DNA of 64,000 nucleotides from Skeletonema tropicum. Taxonomy: Eukaryota; Bacillariophyta; Thalassiosirophyceae; Thalassiosirales; Thalassiosiraceae. The DNA lies in NCBI GenBank assembly GCA_037178625.1, contig CM074130.1:744001-808000 (forward strand), written 5' to 3'. Shown here in pieces: positions 12,225 through 22,456 of this stretch. The notes below the pieces were generated by a model, which was not told where the DNA came from, searched no databases, and worked only from the letters and a program-made list of their open reading frames with translations. Both the position numbers and the translations under genes were made by a program. Positions within the stretch are counted from its first letter, which is position 1. The number at the start of each line of letters is the position of its first letter.

Positions 12225-12461
12225 TTAATCTCTCCTAAACTTAAACGGGACATTCCCCACCATATCCGTATAAGGATGAGGTCTCATCCACCCCACCGGT
12301 GGCACAATCAACGATAGCACTAATCCACCCGCAACAACTCCACAGTATAATGTTACATTTTCTGATTGTTGTTCTTTGATATCGTAATATAGAGCGAAGG
12401 GGAGGAAGAAGAGGAGGGTGGTGGCTAGATTGATCACGAGGGATTTGATATCGTGTCCTTT
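12225..12461 (-). CDS. Small two-span membrane protein, last exon
   Basis: The frame reads GHDIKSLVINLATTLLFFLP..., a first hydrophobic span, then NVTLYCGVVAGGLVLSLIVPP as a second, then a polar tail (MRPHPYTDMVGNVPFKFRRD). No ATG precedes it in frame before a stop. Upstream (minus strand) is a pyrimidine tract (CT repeats) followed by A7-G, which looks like a 3' splice site, so this is probably the last exon of a gene whose first exon I could not place. Function unknown. The (GA)n/(CT)n tract at 12466-12480 is part of this boundary. Confidence 0.5.
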   Translation of the reverse strand, partial: KGHDIKSLVINLATTLLFFLPFALYYDIKEQQSENVTLYCGVVAGGLVLSLIVPPVGWMRPHPYTDMVGNVPFKFRRD

Positions 12462-13021
12462 TTTTGAGAGAGAGAGAGAGATGGAGAGTGTGAAGGGGAA
12501 GGAAGGGAGGATGTTAGAGAGAGTTTTGGATGGTTAATGATGGCAGTGATATTTGTTTTGCGAGTAATGTTGTATTTTGTATTGGAACACATGAGAAGCA
12601 ACAGCGCAGATCGTACACTACAACATGATAAAAATATTATCATGGCAGCGCTGAACTAACTCACCCTGATGGTATGACTTTTTCTTCTCTGCCATGGTTT
12701 ATGTTCTGCTGGTGATGTAAAAGGATATGCCGAAACGGATCAGTAGTTAGTACGAAAGACTACTTACTTCTTTGCCATGTGGTGTTATGTTGTCCACTGA
12801 CGACACTGTTAGTGCTAATCAAATTAAACAGCCTGAAGTCAAAATAGGTTACACGTTGCACTTATTCCTAACATAAACTCACACAATTTGCACAGAGCTT
12901 ATATTATGGTTGTCGTTTACATAGTTGTTGGTGTTGGTAGTTGTGCCAACGTCGATGTTGGGCTTGCGGCTGGGCAACTGAAATATCATCTGCTCTTTCA
13001 ACGTTGTTGCTCCAAGTGATA

Positions 13022-13975
13022 ATGGAAGAAGCACGAGACGATGATATTTTTGTCTACATGGGCGGCGATCAAGAAGTGCCCATGGGTGTTCGACGTGTCA
13101 GAATTCATGAATCCGTCAAAATTATTCCTGCTAAGGCGTTTCGTTATCGTACGAGACTCATCCATGTGGAGTTTCATGACGAGATCGAAATAATTGGGGA
13201 GGAGGCGTTCTATCATAGCCATTCATTGAGGGGCCCAATTAAATTGCAGGGCGTCAAGATCATCAAAGCAGGGGCATTCGCCAATTGCGATAATTTGACG
13301 GATGTAGAATTTGGCGACGAGCTCATAACAATTGAAAGTAAGACGTTCCGATTCTGCAAATCATTGAGAAGTATCACAATGCTGTCAGTCAGGACTATTG
13401 GGGGTTGGGCGTTTGATTGTTGCTTTGATTTATGTGATGTGAAATGCGGAGAAGAACTTGAAACAATAGGAGAACGCGCGTTCCAGTGGTGCGAAAATTT
13501 GAAGCGAATAACGTTGCCATTGAAAGACGATATTATTGCCGATAATTCATTCATTGACTGCTTTAATCTTACATCAGTGCATTTAGTTGAGGGGATCCAC
13601 AAAACCGTTGCCTCGTTGCATCTGGAGAGCTGGAGAAATGACATGAAGGAAGAAATCAACCGGATCACTGAAGTTCTCCTCAACGTTGAAGATAGGAGGA
13701 GAAAGACTCCAGAAATACAGCATTGGATCGGATCAGTCATCCGACGTATCAAGCACTACGAAGCTGAACACAAAGCGTTATTGAAAGAAGCCTCAACGCT
13801 GCTGGAACTTGCTCTTTGGAAGGCCAATCTTGATGACAACGATGGCGGTGCCTTTGAGAGGGAGGGAGTACGAACTACGAGGGGGCGGCGGAAGAGAGCA
13901 AGGAAGGAGGTCTGCATAACGTCGGGTGCAAGTATTGTGATCAAGAATGTATTACCCTTTCTCCGATTGGAATGA
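13022..13975 (+). CDS. BspA-type leucine-rich repeat protein
   Basis: 317 residues from the ATG at 13022; an in-frame start at 12941 is less likely because the paralogue at 14780-15737 aligns from MEEARDDDIFVYMGGDQEVP. Residues 20-210 consist of about seven LRR_5 (BspA-like) repeats of the form V-IGE-AF--C--L--I-. The C-terminal 100 residues are helical and charged (SLHLESWRNDMKEEINRIT) ending in a basic cluster (TRGRRKRARKEV). The same architecture is a large family in Thalassiosira-type diatoms. Probably a protein-protein interaction module; no signal peptide. Intact, and in inverted orientation to its paralogue. Confidence 0.85.
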   Translation: MEEARDDDIFVYMGGDQEVPMGVRRVRIHESVKIIPAKAFRYRTRLIHVEFHDEIEIIGEEAFYHSHSLRGPIKLQGVKIIKAGAFANCDNLTDVEFGDELITIESKTFRFCKSLRSITMLSVRTIGGWAFDCCFDLCDVKCGEELETIGERAFQWCENLKRITLPLKDDIIADNSFIDCFNLTSVHLVEGIHKTVASLHLESWRNDMKEEINRITEVLLNVEDRRRKTPEIQHWIGSVIRRIKHYEAEHKALLKEASTLLELALWKANLDDNDGGAFEREGVRTTRGRRKRARKEVCITSGASIVIKNVLPFLRLE

Positions 13976-14779
13976 TAGATTATGTGATTGACCTCATTCA
14001 TGTAGGAACGCTTTGGTTGGTGAGTCGAAGTCAATAATGCGATACAATCCTTGTTGCCAAGAGTTAAGAATAATCTTAGTAGCAACAGCATAATACCATG
14101 GCTCGTGTTGGGAAAATAGATTGAAGGCGATCAAATAAGAATGCGTATGCGGACCGCGTCTTCTTTTGAATGACACATGATAATTTATGTTCATCATTGC
14201 GTGCTCTCCGTAATTTAGTTCTGATATCTTCGAAGCGTTTATTATTATCGTTGATTCGTTAGTTGGGGCTGTCCTTCCCATCAGAATACAGTCTACTTAA
14301 CCTTCTGGCAACAGATGTAGCGGAGAAATGTGAGGTGATGTTCGAACTCAGTCAGTCTGGCAAGAGGTTGCCGTTGAGGTAATCCTTAGCATGTTTTGCA
14401 GCAACTGCCACAGACCCAGCGGCATCGATTCAGTCAGCTCGGCTCAACTCCGCGACTTCAGGCGGAATTTTCAATGATATTGGATGATTGGATGATTCTA
14501 TCCTGTTTTGGTTTTATCGTACGTTGTGCATTAGTTGCTATGCCGTCGTAGGCAGCAAGGGTGTTTCTGGTTATTGAATCTCTCTATGTCCAACTTTTTG
14601 TGGCACTTCGAAATTGTAGACAAAAGTACGGGTTCAAATGATTGAGGCGGTGGAATTAGAACTCATAGAAGTTCAGTCTTCTCTCTAGAGATAGCATACA
14701 ACGCACAGTCCCACCACTCTCTCTCTACTAGTAATCTTCTTGCAAAAGTACCAATCACCACAGCAGCCATCACTCTTTG
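13976..14779. other. Spacer between inverted LRR paralogues
   Basis: No gene recognised. Contains a dispersed repeat at 14534-14696, listed separately. Confidence 0.5.
14534..14696 (+). repeat. Dispersed repeat, copy 1
   Basis: Begins GTTGCTATGCCGTCGTAGGC and shares a long, slightly diverged match with 25935-26124 (common segments include CCAACTTTTTGTGGCACTTC and GTTCAGTCTTCTCTCTAGA). Same orientation in both places. Copy 2 is about 25 bp longer through small insertions. Nature unknown; perhaps a MITE or solo end of a larger element. Confidence 0.8.
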
Positions 14780-15737
14780 TTACTCCAATTGTAGATATGG
14801 TAATACATTCTTGATCACAATACTTGCACCGGACGTGACGCGGATCTCCTTCCTAGCTCTCTTTCGTCGTCCTCTCGTCAAACTAACTCCCTCCCTCTCA
14901 AGATTACCTCCCTTATTGTCGTCAAGATTGGCCTTCCAAAGAGCGAGTTCCAGCAGCGTTGAGGCTTCTTTCAATAATGCTTTGTGTTCAGCTTCACAGC
15001 GCTTGATACGTCGGATGACTGATCGGATCCAATGCTTTATTTCTGGAGTCTTTCTCCTCCTATCTTCAACGTTGAGGAGAACTTCAGTGATGCAGTTGAT
15101 TTCTTCCTTCATTTGATTTCTCCAGCTCTCCAGGTGCAACGAGGCAACAGTTTTGTAAATTCCCCCAACAAGATCAATTGACAACTAGTTTTGGGCAATC
15201 ATAGAATGCATAGTCTTCGATCATGTCAGCTTTCAATGGCAAGGTGATACGTCTCAGAGCGTAGCAGTTGTAGAATGCTCTTTTTTGCATTGTCTCCAAT
15301 CCTTCGGGTAACACCAAATCTGTCAGCTGGGCACAGGACTCAAACGCAGAGATTTCAATAATCCTGACAAATGGCATTGTGAGAATTCTCATTGAGCGGC
15401 AATTACAGAATGCAAATTGTTCAATTGTTTCCAGCGTGTTACCAAATTCCACAGCCGCCAAACGTTCGCATTGGGCGAATGCCCACGCTTTGGTGGTCTT
15501 GATACCCAGCAATTTAACACCACCCAATGAGCGGCAGCCAGTAAATGAATATTTCTCAATTTTTTCGATCCCATAGTGGAACTCAACATAAATTAGATGG
15601 ATACGATCACGGAATGCCCGTGGTGGAATTACTTTGACGGATCTGTGAATTCTGGCAAATCTGACATGTCGGGGCACTTCTTGGTCGCCGCCCATGTAAA
15701 CAAAGATCTCGTCATCTCCTCCCTGTGCCTCTGCCAT
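14780..15737 (-). pseudogene. BspA-type LRR protein, single frameshift
   Basis: Paralogue of the protein at 13022-13975. The N-terminal frame starts at the ATG at 15737 (MAEAQGGDDEIFVYMGG) and covers the LRR region down to CPKLVVN, where it stops. The remaining 100 residues (DLVGGIYKTVASLH to the end) continue in another frame. Alignment with the paralogue around DCFNLTSVHLVEGI shows that exactly one extra base near 15178-15184 causes the break. Either a recent pseudogene or an assembly error; everything else is conserved, including the basic tail RGRRKRARKE. Confidence 0.78.
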
Positions 15738-17073
15738 TATTATTATCGCTGCTTCCTGTTCCTTTGCAACTCCGTTGTTGACAAGCAACACGATTCAAAC
15801 GCTCTTGCCCTCGCGCCTCTGCCTCGACCTCGACTCGCCTCAATCAAGAAGTCTAAAGTCCATAGTCTAAAGCTGATTTCATTCTCCACGTTAGCCCCTT
15901 CCCCCCTTGCCTCACCCCCATCTTGCCCTCGAACGACACAAAAGAGGCCATTTTCATGCCATAATCAAGAAAAGTAACCCGTTTTGAGGGTGAGCTTGAG
16001 CAAACGCAGCGGGGCCTTCCGGGGGCACGCGCGCCTGAACCCAAGCAATGAAAACGTTAACCAAGTAACCTCTGTAGCAACCGAGCCTAGCCCACAAGTC
16101 CTGGCCCGAACTCAGAGGGATGCTGCTAATGCTGGAAGATACTTATGGTATCAGCATTGTGATAGTCCTTTGTTTGATTGGGTTAGTTAGAAGAATGTTT
16201 CTCCAGTTGCATACTGGTGCTATTCTATCTTAAATCTACGACTCAAAAATCGCACCAAAATTTTTGTGCTATTTTTACTTCCCGATTCCCGCCCCGGCAC
16301 CACCTACCGCACAAAGAGACAAGAGACAAACAACTGTGACTATGTATGCCCTCCATAGAGCGCAACTATCAACATTTTGAACCCAAACAGATAGCCAGAA
16401 CCCCTTGAGGAAGTATTTATTTATTAGTTGACCAGTCAAGCATCGGTCCAAATTGGCTTATTTCACCTACTTAGCACTGTAAGCGTATATGAGCACCTAT
16501 GCAGCCACTGTAATGTGAGTATAAAGCATACGATGACTCCCAGCGGCTTAATCGAAAGGTAATAACATGTGCAATCAACTTCTGCCCGGGGGCATAGCCA
16601 GAGGGTCGATGTTGAGTGTAGAGAGGTAGGTTCAGTCATGATATGTTTTGTTTTCATTATTTAGCAAAAGCAATTTTGGTGCGATTTTCTGAGTGGTGCG
16701 ATTTTTGAGCCAATCAGAGCATTCACATTCAGCCACACCATTACTCTGATGTTGTAACATCATCATACCATACATCATAGATCGTAGCAAAAAGAAGACT
16801 AAAAAGAGCTGCACCAACACCATAACACCACCATACCAACGTCGTTGGTTGTATTGTAGTGCTAGTGCGAGGTGCTCTCTCCGTCTTCATCCATAGGTGG
16901 AGTATGTTGTGGTAACCAGGTGGTAACCACCTTAACCTCTCATTGTGGCCGCTTTCTAATCACAAGTTCAGAAAATCGCCTCCCTAAATAGCGGCATCTT
17001 GCTTGACATAATATGCATGGTGCAACCCGAAGTAGGAAGTAGGTGAAGATCTAACAAAAGTTACATCATCCAG
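15738..17073. other. Intergenic region with a MITE-like element
   Basis: Upstream of the LRR gene on the minus strand and the MYND gene on the plus strand. 15880-16030 resembles, in patches (CCGTTTTGAGGG and neighbouring words), the region upstream of ORC1 at 26240-26390. A short inverted-repeat element occupies 16242-16709. No other gene seen. Confidence 0.45.
16242..16709. repeat. MITE-like element with CTCAAAAATCGCACC termini
   Basis: CTCAAAAATCGCACCAAAATT at 16242-16262 is mirrored by AATTTTGGTGCG at 16672-16683 and GGTGCGATTTTTGAG at 16695-16709; the right end therefore carries the motif twice. Interior of about 410 bp without coding content. Looks like a small non-autonomous inverted-repeat element. 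Confidence 0.6.
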
Positions 17074-17955
17074 TTGTTGATGAGCACAAATACAGAGATC
17101 GACACGATGATTATGTGTTGTGCCGCCTGCGGATGTGACGACATTAAATTGAAGACGTGTGCAGCGTGCAAAGCTGTAAAATATTGCAGCGTGAGATGTC
17201 AGAAGGAAGACAGGCCAAAACACAAAAAGGATTGCAAAAGACGTGCGGCTGAATTACATGACGAGTTGTTATTCAAGCAGCCTGAAAACACCAGCGAGGG
17301 GGACTGCCCGATCTGTTTCCTGCCTCTCCCACCTGGTACAAAATCTGTCTTCATGGAATGTTGTGCCAAAGTGATATGCAACGGCTGCGAATATGCCAAC
17401 TACAGTCCCCAGTGCCCGTTCTGTCGGCATCCACCTCCAGAAAACGAGGAAGAAATCTATGTGACTGCCATGAGAAGGGTAGAGGCAAATGATCCAGCTG
17501 CCATACGCCAAATGGGAGGGAAGTTCTACTTCGATGGAGACTATGACAAGGCATTTGAATATTTCACAAAAGCAGTTGAACTGGGTGATATTGACGCGCA
17601 TTTTCAATTATCTTTACTGTACAATAAGGGAAGAGGTGTTGAGATAGACTGGAAAAAGGAGATATACCATTTAGAAAGAGCTGCCATAGGAGGACATCTT
17701 GATGCCAGGAATAATCTTGGATGCGAAGAGGAAAAACATGGGAGGCTGGATAGAGCAGTGAAGCATTGGATCATCGCCGCTAATATGGGACATGATTGCT
17801 CCATGATAGCACTACAGAGTGTTTATGCCAAGGGGGATATTATCAGCAAGGAAGATTTCGAAGCAGCTCTCCGTGCACATCATGCAGCTGCTGCTGCAAT
17901 GAAGAGTCCTCAGAGGGAGGCGGCCGATGCATTAATGCATAATAATGAATATTGA
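17074..17955 (+). CDS. MYND zinc finger, RING-like, Sel1-repeat protein
   Basis: 293 residues. Residues about 14-52 form a MYND finger (CCAACGC, CAACKAVKYCS, CQKEDRPKHKKDC). Residues 72-120 form a second zinc-binding module of RING type (CPICFLPLPP, CCAKVICNGC, CPFCRHPPP). The rest contains Sel1/TPR-like helical repeats (DYDKAFEYFTKAVELGDIDA, LSLLYNKGRGVEID, HLERAAIGGHLDARNNLG) and ends in a conserved helix (ALRAHHAAAAAMKSPQREAA). This domain order is a big family in Thalassiosira-like diatoms; RING suggests ubiquitin ligase activity but that is inference. Intact. A closely related frameshifted copy lies at 20604-21513, with a phospholipase-D-family gene between them. Confidence 0.88.
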   Translation: MLMSTNTEIDTMIMCCAACGCDDIKLKTCAACKAVKYCSVRCQKEDRPKHKKDCKRRAAELHDELLFKQPENTSEGDCPICFLPLPPGTKSVFMECCAKVICNGCEYANYSPQCPFCRHPPPENEEEIYVTAMRRVEANDPAAIRQMGGKFYFDGDYDKAFEYFTKAVELGDIDAHFQLSLLYNKGRGVEIDWKKEIYHLERAAIGGHLDARNNLGCEEEKHGRLDRAVKHWIIAANMGHDCSMIALQSVYAKGDIISKEDFEAALRAHHAAAAAMKSPQREAADALMHNNEY

Positions 17956-18256
17956 ATCTAGCTGATAGCAATCAAAGCTCTTCGAGGAAGTTACAGCTTA
18001 GGTCGAAGGAGAAAATGCAAAAGTTGATTATAAAGCTACCATTGATTCCACTTTCTAGCAAAAGATAGCATGCTACTGTGCGATTGTGAAAGATAAAGAA
18101 ACGGGACTATTGTAGTCAAACCAATGAGTCGTCATTATAGTGTACTTATATAATCAATCAGTTAATGGGGCAGAAGGATTAGTATTAGGATAAAGTGCCC
18201 TCTAGCCCTCGATAGATATGCTATTGCTAACAAGATATCGACAAGTTGTTGCATTC

Positions 18257-20350
18257 TCAACTCAAGAGCACTCTCTCCCTAAATAGTTGATGCGACTCAT
18301 CAAAAAATGGCTTTATCCAGGAATCGTCTTCAACAACATCAGTCCAACCACGCGATGATTCGGATCCCTTGTCTTTAGACTCGTTGCGTTTATCTCTGGA
18401 GTAGAAATGATCAAAAAGTCGCATGAATTCAGTGAAGTAAACATCCGCTACGGCCGTATCTCCCTGTATCACCAGCATGTTCTCATCATTCTGCTCAATG
18501 GATGCAACGCTAAAGTTGGCCGAGCCTGTGATAATTGTAGGATTCTCTGTCAAAGCATCAACAACCATGAACTTGGTGTGAACAAAGTTGACAAAAGTGC
18601 CGAGCCCAGTCAGAGATTCCGAGTGTTCAAATGACGCTGAAGGTGAAAAAGAAGGTCTATCCTCCTTCTCCTCCTTCATTCCGGAAAGAACCGCTCCATA
18701 AGCTATGCGGTTCGATTTCAGCTTCTTGAAGTCAAAGTAATCGCAGTATTCATTTCCTCTTCCCTTCTTCTCAGCACTTGCTCGAGATTTTTCAGAGCTG
18801 TGTTCACTTGGTTGGCTGTCAAGAAGTATGTAACGAAGGAGTAGTTTGTCATCAGTCTCGATGCGTGTCGCTAAACGAGGTGATCGACGGACTCCAGCCT
18901 CACGGCTTCGCTTTCCATCTTGGTTCAATACATGAGCGAGCGGCTGTGATACTCCGAACGCAGCAGTGAAGTGAACAGAAGTAGCTGCATCTCCCATCTG
19001 ATCGGCATACCAATCAAGAAGACCTGACGTCTTTCTAGGGCTGAAGAAGACAGTGGTCGTATCATGCGGCTGAGGCCCAGCCGGATCTGGTTGGAGCTGC
19101 TTGTTGATTTCATCCATGGGCAACTTATCGATATTATCGTGAGAACTTCCTGAATGTCTTCTGTTGCGCCCAGGAAGATCTAGAGCCAGCTTATTCCAGT
19201 ACGTCAAGTATTGTCTTGCAACATCTTCGTCTCTAACAATGTGTCCAACATTACTTTGACCGTAGAATGCGCTGTCTGTAAAGTTTGTACTTCCCGTCCA
19301 GACCTTCATGGGAAGGCCATCACGAAGGAGTACAATGAACTTATTATGCATGATTGATGAAGTGTGGCGCTCGATAAAGGTATCATGGTGCCAAACACGA
19401 GCATGATCCAATGAATGAAATCCAACAGAATCAATAGCATGCTGTGTTTCAAAAGTTGTACTGTCCGTCACCCACTCTTTCACTACCTTGCCATCTTCAT
19501 CTTTAACAACATCGTTGTGCCGAGTCTTTGGACGATAAGAGCCCTTGACATGATGAATAATCTTCACATCCACTCCTCGCTCGACAGCAGCAGCAAATGC
19601 ATGAACTACCTCTTTGTGGGTAAATTCATAAGCTGTCACTCGGAGTTGCCAACAATCATCACAAGCTTCAGAAATGAATTCCAAAAGAGCTTCCTCTAAC
19701 CCCCTTGATAGCCATGCAAATGCCTCCTTTTTCTTTGCTGGATCGGGAATGGACAGTGGATTGATAATGGACGTCCATCGTGACTTTCCATATTTGTTGA
19801 CCTTATGCCATTTCCGAAATTCACCAAACTTTTCAGCATATGCCCGTGATCCAGCCACACCTCGGTTAAAGTAGACGCCATGTTTCGACGTGGAAGGGTC
19901 CTCTGTAGTAACTGTCACAACAAGCGGTGATCCAACAGTTACGTACTTTGGCCGTGAAAAGAATCTGTATCGCGACCTACTCGGTGTTTTAATCATTTGA
20001 CGCACTGAATATTCATATTGATGCCCCGGCTGGACGGTATAATCTCCAAAATGAAACTTTTGGATTGGCCTGCCGTCAAAGTTAATTGAGGTGGACCTCC
20101 CGCTAGATATGTCACGTCGATCAATAGCAAAGCCAACAAACACATCATCTTGGGAAAGAGGCGCAGGCGAGTCGGCCCCGTTAGCATCGTCCGCGACTTT
20201 CAAGCCGTCCAACACGGAAGAGAGTGATGTAGAATGAGGTGCATCGCCGCCATCGTTATCCTTCTGCTTCAGGTTCAATCCCAAGATGACGACACGAGTC
20301 CCTGCTATGGCATGGACAGATATATCGTTGTTCTCGTTCCTTGACCTCAT
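18257..20350 (-). CDS. Phospholipase D superfamily protein with two HKD motifs
   Basis: 697 residues, intronless. Residues about 1-200 contain a beta-rich region (FGDYTVQPGHQYEYSVRQM) that may be an Ig-like or carbohydrate-binding-like domain. Two HxK catalytic motifs follow: HNKFIVLLRDG with WTGSTNFTDSAFYG, and HTKFMVVDALTENP with ITGSANFSVASIEQNDEN. Paired H-x-K...GS-N motifs form the single active site of PLD-fold phosphodiesterases, which act on phospholipids or nucleic acids. The 'GS(T/A)NF' spacing resembles the bacterial/mitochondrial PLDc_2 group more than classical plant PLD. No signal peptide evident. Divergent from the frameshifted MYND gene, 253 bp away. Confidence 0.88.
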   Translation of the reverse strand: MRSRNENNDISVHAIAGTRVVILGLNLKQKDNDGGDAPHSTSLSSVLDGLKVADDANGADSPAPLSQDDVFVGFAIDRRDISSGRSTSINFDGRPIQKFHFGDYTVQPGHQYEYSVRQMIKTPSRSRYRFFSRPKYVTVGSPLVVTVTTEDPSTSKHGVYFNRGVAGSRAYAEKFGEFRKWHKVNKYGKSRWTSIINPLSIPDPAKKKEAFAWLSRGLEEALLEFISEACDDCWQLRVTAYEFTHKEVVHAFAAAVERGVDVKIIHHVKGSYRPKTRHNDVVKDEDGKVVKEWVTDSTTFETQHAIDSVGFHSLDHARVWHHDTFIERHTSSIMHNKFIVLLRDGLPMKVWTGSTNFTDSAFYGQSNVGHIVRDEDVARQYLTYWNKLALDLPGRNRRHSGSSHDNIDKLPMDEINKQLQPDPAGPQPHDTTTVFFSPRKTSGLLDWYADQMGDAATSVHFTAAFGVSQPLAHVLNQDGKRSREAGVRRSPRLATRIETDDKLLLRYILLDSQPSEHSSEKSRASAEKKGRGNEYCDYFDFKKLKSNRIAYGAVLSGMKEEKEDRPSFSPSASFEHSESLTGLGTFVNFVHTKFMVVDALTENPTIITGSANFSVASIEQNDENMLVIQGDTAVADVYFTEFMRLFDHFYSRDKRNESKDKGSESSRGWTDVVEDDSWIKPFFDESHQLFRERVLLS

Positions 20351-20603
20351 CGTGATTGCTTTATGATCTCATGCCAGACAGTTCATGCTACCATAAACAA
20401 TGACCACAAAATCCAGTCGAGCATCGCCGGAAATTGCACCATTTTTGTGAGAAACCCGACTAGAGCACGAGAAAACTGCTCTATCATACTCGCTGAGCTG
20501 ATTAGAGGAAGATTCGAGGACGGAAGAAGAAGAAGCAAGTAAAAGAACGCGTTGTTGCTCAAATAAAGCGATAGAATAATATTGTAGCGTGCCTTCTTCG
20601 GTC

Positions 20604-21513
20604 ATGAGTGGTGAACAAAAATCAGAGGAAGTCGATACTTCAATATGTGCTGACTGTGGCGCTGCCGAAGCCGAAGGTGGTGATGTAAAATTGAAGAACT
20701 GCGCCGCCTGCTATCTCGTCAAGTATTTGTAGCGTGATATGCCAGCGAGATCACATGCCGCAGCACAAACGAGAATGCAAACAGCGTGCGGCTGAGCTCA
20801 GAGATGAACTTTTATTCAAGCAACCGGAGAGCACCCATCTCGGTGACTGCCCGATCTGCATGATACCTCTGTCGATTGATCCGCGAAAATCTTCGTTGTT
20901 CGGGTGCTGTAGCAAATTGGTATGCAACGGCTGTGCCTACTCCAATCAGAAGCGAGAGTTGGAGGAGAAACTGCAAAAGTGTCCTTTCTGCCGGCATCAT
21001 TTACCAAAAACAGACGAACAACATCGAAAGATTTTCATGACAAGAATATCTGCGAACGATGCCTTTGCACTAACCCAAATGGGTTCGATTCGCAAGGAGG
21101 AGGGAGATTACAAAAACGCGGTTGAATTGTTCACGAGAGCAGCTGAGTTGGGGGATATAAACGCGCATTACATGCTATCAATTTTGTATCATGTGGGGAA
21201 AGGTGTCGAGAAGGACGAGAAAAAGGAGCTTCATCATCTGGAGGAGGCTGCGATTGGTGGACAAACTGCTGCTAGAAGCAACCTCGCCAGCGTCGAGGGA
21301 GACAGAGGAAGGGAAGATAGAGCGATGAAACATCTCATTATCGCTGCCAATCTGGGGTTTGATCGTTCATTGGATGCTTTGAAGAATTTCTTTCAGATGG
21401 GATTGGTCAGCAAGGAGATTTTAGCTGAAGCACTTCGTGCTCATCATGCTGCTGTGGATGCAACGAAAAGTCCGCAGAGAGAGGCAGCAGAAGCATTTTA
21501 CGAGGGGAGGTAG
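20604..21513 (+). pseudogene. MYND/RING/Sel1 protein with one-base frameshift in the MYND finger
   Basis: The ATG at 20604 opens MSGEQKSEEVDTSICADCGA and reaches CAACYLVKYL then TAG at about 20728. The homologous protein at 17074 reads KYCS here. Removing one T from the TTT at 20726-20728 would restore YCSVICQRDHMPQHKREC and join it to the long downstream frame ending at 21513. That frame has the RING-like module (CPICMIPLSID, CPFCRHHLP) and Sel1 repeats (DYKNAVELFTRAAELGDINA). Only this base is wrong in about 900 bp, so a very recent lesion or a sequencing error. The downstream frame alone would lack a functional MYND finger. Confidence 0.8.
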
Positions 21514-21572
21514 GAGGAGATTCACAATTGAGGATTCATTTTTTCTGTGTGAGGAGGCGGAGGACATAATGG

Positions 21573-22456
21573 CGACGTGATGAACTCCCGTCTCGTTATT
21601 TGCTGCATTCGCAACTCACCTATGTTACTCATTTCCTTCTGTCAGGCTGGGATCCTAACTCTCGCCACCCCAAAACATTCTAGTACCCCTTGGCCGCTCA
21701 TTCAAACTTCACTTGAGCCGTATGAAATTAACTCTTCCTACAGGAATACTCCGCATAGCAAATTAGCCGAAAAGCATTTGGCTGAGCAGAGACTGTTTTA
21801 ATAGGGAGAGCTGCATAACATGGGAACATGACATACTTAGTTATCCAATTGATTCGTCACACTACGCCTAAGTAAAACCTTAACATGGCCATGGCCACTT
21901 TTTTGGAAATAGATAGAGTAAGCGAATAGTAACTCTACGATAAAACCATGACTACCAATGGAAAGCTTATCTCCTCTAGTTTATGATTCATGTGTTGCTT
22001 GTGTGATTTGGTCGACTATGAGACGAGTTGGAATCGCTCAAAGTTTAGCGCTTGTCTGCCTTTGGAACGGCTCTCTCACACTCTGGAATCCAGTGCATAT
22101 CTGTACGACAGCATTCGACCCCCCAGAGCCATAGAATCGACAACTCCCAGAGACATCATTCCAACCCATTTTGAAACTTTTTTCGTTCATTTAGATTTAG
22201 CTAGCGATTAATGCTAAAGCATTGTGAAGCGTGGAACAAACGTCTGTAAGAGACAACTTGAAATGAGCCCATGCGGAAGGAAAGGAATTTCAGTAAGGAA
22301 GAGGCAGCCTACCACTTACACTTACAGTCAGACCTCATTGGAAGATCAAATCGAAGAAGCTGCAACGCTAGAGATAGCCAATGATTTGGCGTAGATGTCA
22401 AGAGAGCCAATTGAGCTTGCAAAGCGACTTGTAAAGGGTTGAAGAAGAGTTACTGG
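21573..22456 (+). pseudogene. Duplicated ORC1 3' end (last exon plus flank)
   Basis: Near-identical to 31053-31908 at the right end of the ORC1 gene. It starts inside the last ORC1 intron, includes the splice acceptor (TTCTGTCAG at about 21637-21645) and the last exon 21646-21801 (AGILTLATPKHSSTPWPLIQ..., ending EKHLAEQRLF). It then continues through about 650 bp of 3' flank. Differences include an 18-bp deletion in the other copy near 31410 and a TGG-to-TAG change at about 22393 within a coding-like stretch. It ends exactly where the (TTTA)n tail of a LINE begins, so the LINE interrupted or deleted the rest. Confidence 0.9.

Noticed and set aside
20604..20733. A separate short gene encoding only the front of a MYND finger
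   Set aside because: It aligns continuously with the front of the related protein at 17074 once one base is allowed for.
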